Made by a program: the position numbers and the translations under genes. DNA of 6,865 bases from Niveispirillum sp. (GTDB lineage: Bacteria; Pseudomonadota; Alphaproteobacteria; Azospirillales; Azospirillaceae): positions 1-6,865 of the forward strand of contig JAEMSB010000253.1 in assembly GCA_016463045.1 (NCBI GenBank), given 5' to 3'. The notes beneath the pieces were generated by a model. That model was not told the DNA's origin. It made no database searches and worked only from the letters and a program-made list of their open reading frames with translations. This document shows, piece by piece, positions 5,734 to 6,865 of this stretch (positions are counted from its first letter, which is position 1; each line of letters starts with the position of its first letter).

Positions 5734-6865
5734 ATGCACGACCCGCAACCCGCCCCAGACCTGATACAGCCCGCCGGCGCGGGCCGGCATCCTTTGCCAT
5801 TGGCAACGGTGCCCGTACTGATGCTGCTGGCCTTCGCTGTGCTGGCCGTCGCGGCCATCCTGTTCACCACGGCCCGGCATTTCGATGCCGGCGAGGCCGA
5901 GCGGTCTGGACAGCGCGTCGCCCGCCTGATGGCAGGTGCGGAAAACTCCCTGGCCGTTGTCATGCGCGATTATGCGGGCTGGGATGCTGCTGTTAAGCAT
6001 GTTGTGGATCGGTTTGATCTGACCTGGGCGGATGAGAATATCGGTATCTATCTCAGCGGTGGCTATCGCCTGTCGATGAGTCTGGTGATCGATCGGCAGG
6101 GCCGCGTCATCTATGGGATGGAGGATGGCAAGCGCCTGACCGACAACCGGATGCGTGAAATGCAGGTGCCGCTCGCGCTGGGCCGCATGATGGAGAAATC
6201 CATTGCCGCCCTGCCTGGCACAACTGAGGCCGTCGTGGGGGTGGTGCGCTGGGGTGACCAGCTTTATCTGGCCTCCGTGGCCGATATCCGGCCCAGCCAG
6301 GGGGGGGCTGCCCGACCGGATGGCATGGCCCTGGCGTTCCTGCAACGGTTGGATCGCGTGGCCGTGGCCCGCCTGCTGGACCCCTTGCTGCTGGAGAATG
6401 TCGATATCTCCATCCGTGCATTGCCGCCCGATGTCGGGGTGCTGCCTCTGGTGGAATTTGGTGCTGCACCCGACAATCCGCCGGCAGGTTGGCTGACATG
6501 GCGTGTCCCGCGCCCGGCCCTGGATTTTCTGTCCAGCGTCTATTGGGTCCTGGGGGGTGTGCTGCTGGCCCTGTTCGCGCTGACAGCCCAGGTCCTGACC
6601 CGGGTGCAACGGGCGGCCCGGCGGGAAGCCGAGATGAACGATGCCCTACGGCAATTGTCCGAGCGCTATCGCGCCCTGATTGATGCCTTGCCGGACATGG
6701 TCTGCCTGCTGGCGGACGGTCGCGTATCGCTGATCAATGCGGCGGGCCTGTCGATGCTGGGTATATCGCCGGCTGATGCCGGGCGAGTGGTGGGGCGCCC
6801 CTACCTTGATCTGGTCGTGGATGCCGACCGCCTGATCTTCCACCGCGTGATGCAGATGCGGGGGA
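5734..6865 (+). CDS. Membrane sensor with CHASE4-like periplasmic domain and PAS domain, N-terminal part (cut by window edge)
   Basis: Sensor protein whose first 377 residues are visible; the frame is open to the window end and the output domain is unseen (histidine kinase or GGDEF/EAL are the usual partners). Membrane helix 1 at about 22-47; periplasmic domain at about 48-266 resembling CHASE4, with the hallmark RDYAGWDAAV at 78-87, a YLSGGYRLSMSLVIDRQGRVIYG stretch ending at 128, and a strand pair around VVGVVRWGDQLYLASVADI (167-185); membrane helix 2 at about 267-289; a short coiled linker; then a PAS domain starting RYRALIDALPDMVCLLADG at 311-329. CHASE4 ligands are mostly unknown. The ATG at 5734 is the first usual start after the in-frame stop at 5614, but the nearest GGAG (5714-5717) is 16 bases away, so translation initiation looks weak. 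Eight consecutive G bases at 6300-6307 lie in the coding sequence near codons 189-191, and the frame is intact on both sides. A Pho box lies upstream. Confidence 0.85.
   Translation, partial: MHDPQPAPDLIQPAGAGRHPLPLATVPVLMLLAFAVLAVAAILFTTARHFDAGEAERSGQRVARLMAGAENSLAVVMRDYAGWDAAVKHVVDRFDLTWADENIGIYLSGGYRLSMSLVIDRQGRVIYGMEDGKRLTDNRMREMQVPLALGRMMEKSIAALPGTTEAVVGVVRWGDQLYLASVADIRPSQGGAARPDGMALAFLQRLDRVAVARLLDPLLLENVDISIRALPPDVGVLPLVEFGAAPDNPPAGWLTWRVPRPALDFLSSVYWVLGGVLLALFALTAQVLTRVQRAARREAEMNDALRQLSERYRALIDALPDMVCLLADGRVSLINAAGLSMLGISPADAGRVVGRPYLDLVVDADRLIFHRVMQMRG
6300..6307 (+). repeat. Eight-G homopolymer inside the sensor gene
   Basis: Eight G bases in a row lie within the CHASE4 region of the sensor gene, flanked by CAGCC and CTG that extend a small inverted repeat. 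The reading frame continues sensibly through helix 2 and the PAS start, so the copy shown is in the ON frame. A gain or loss of one G would truncate the protein before its output domain. Confidence 0.9.

Noticed and set aside
5100..5996. Plus-strand open frame (298 codons) running from inside the porin gene into the sensor gene
   Set aside because: It overlaps two real genes in the wrong strand or frame, crosses the promoter region and shows no domain.
5611..6609. Minus-strand open frame (332 codons) opposite the CHASE4 sensor gene
   Set aside because: It is His/Gln/Gly-rich with no domain, while the plus strand encodes two membrane helices, CHASE4 motifs and a PAS start in one frame.

Overview
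The window looks like chromosomal DNA from a high-GC, Gram-negative alphaproteobacterium. A Rhodospirillales/Azospirillaceae-type genome is my best guess, inferred from codon usage, from the style of the methyl-accepting chemotaxis protein (MCP) and from the types of outer-membrane protein; no marker gene confirms it. All five genes concern the cell envelope or signal reception: two outer-membrane beta-barrels, a small exported protein and two membrane-bound sensors, each sensor cut by a window edge.

Layout on the minus strand, in transcription order. A phosphate-selective-type porin (OprO/OprP family, 5389 to 3968) is followed by two tandem hairpins, the second a good intrinsic terminator. 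Next comes an AT-rich leader (33% G+C over 3721-3840). Then follows a compact run: a small exported protein that I read as a divergent YfiR/DUF4154-like protein (3583 to 3086), a TonB-dependent receptor 33 bases further on (3052 to 1061), a strong stem-loop without a U-tract (1054-1013), and the N-terminal 319 residues of an MCP (959 to 1, continuing past base 1).

On the plus strand, diverging from the porin, lies the 5' part of a membrane sensor with a CHASE4-like periplasmic domain and the start of a PAS domain (5734 to 6865, open at the edge). Its output domain is not visible. The 344-base divergent region carries a near-consensus Pho box pointing towards the sensor (5597-5614) and a weaker one pointing towards the porin (5525-5542).

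Two ideas deserve attention. First, exported YfiR-like protein, TonB receptor and MCP may form an envelope signal relay in which ligand state at the outer membrane or in the periplasm reaches a chemoreceptor; known YfiR proteins control a membrane diguanylate cyclase instead. Second, the porin and the CHASE4 sensor may be a divergent, PhoB-controlled pair. Both are inferences from gene order and motifs. No RNA genes, insertion sequences, CRISPR arrays or long repeats were seen.
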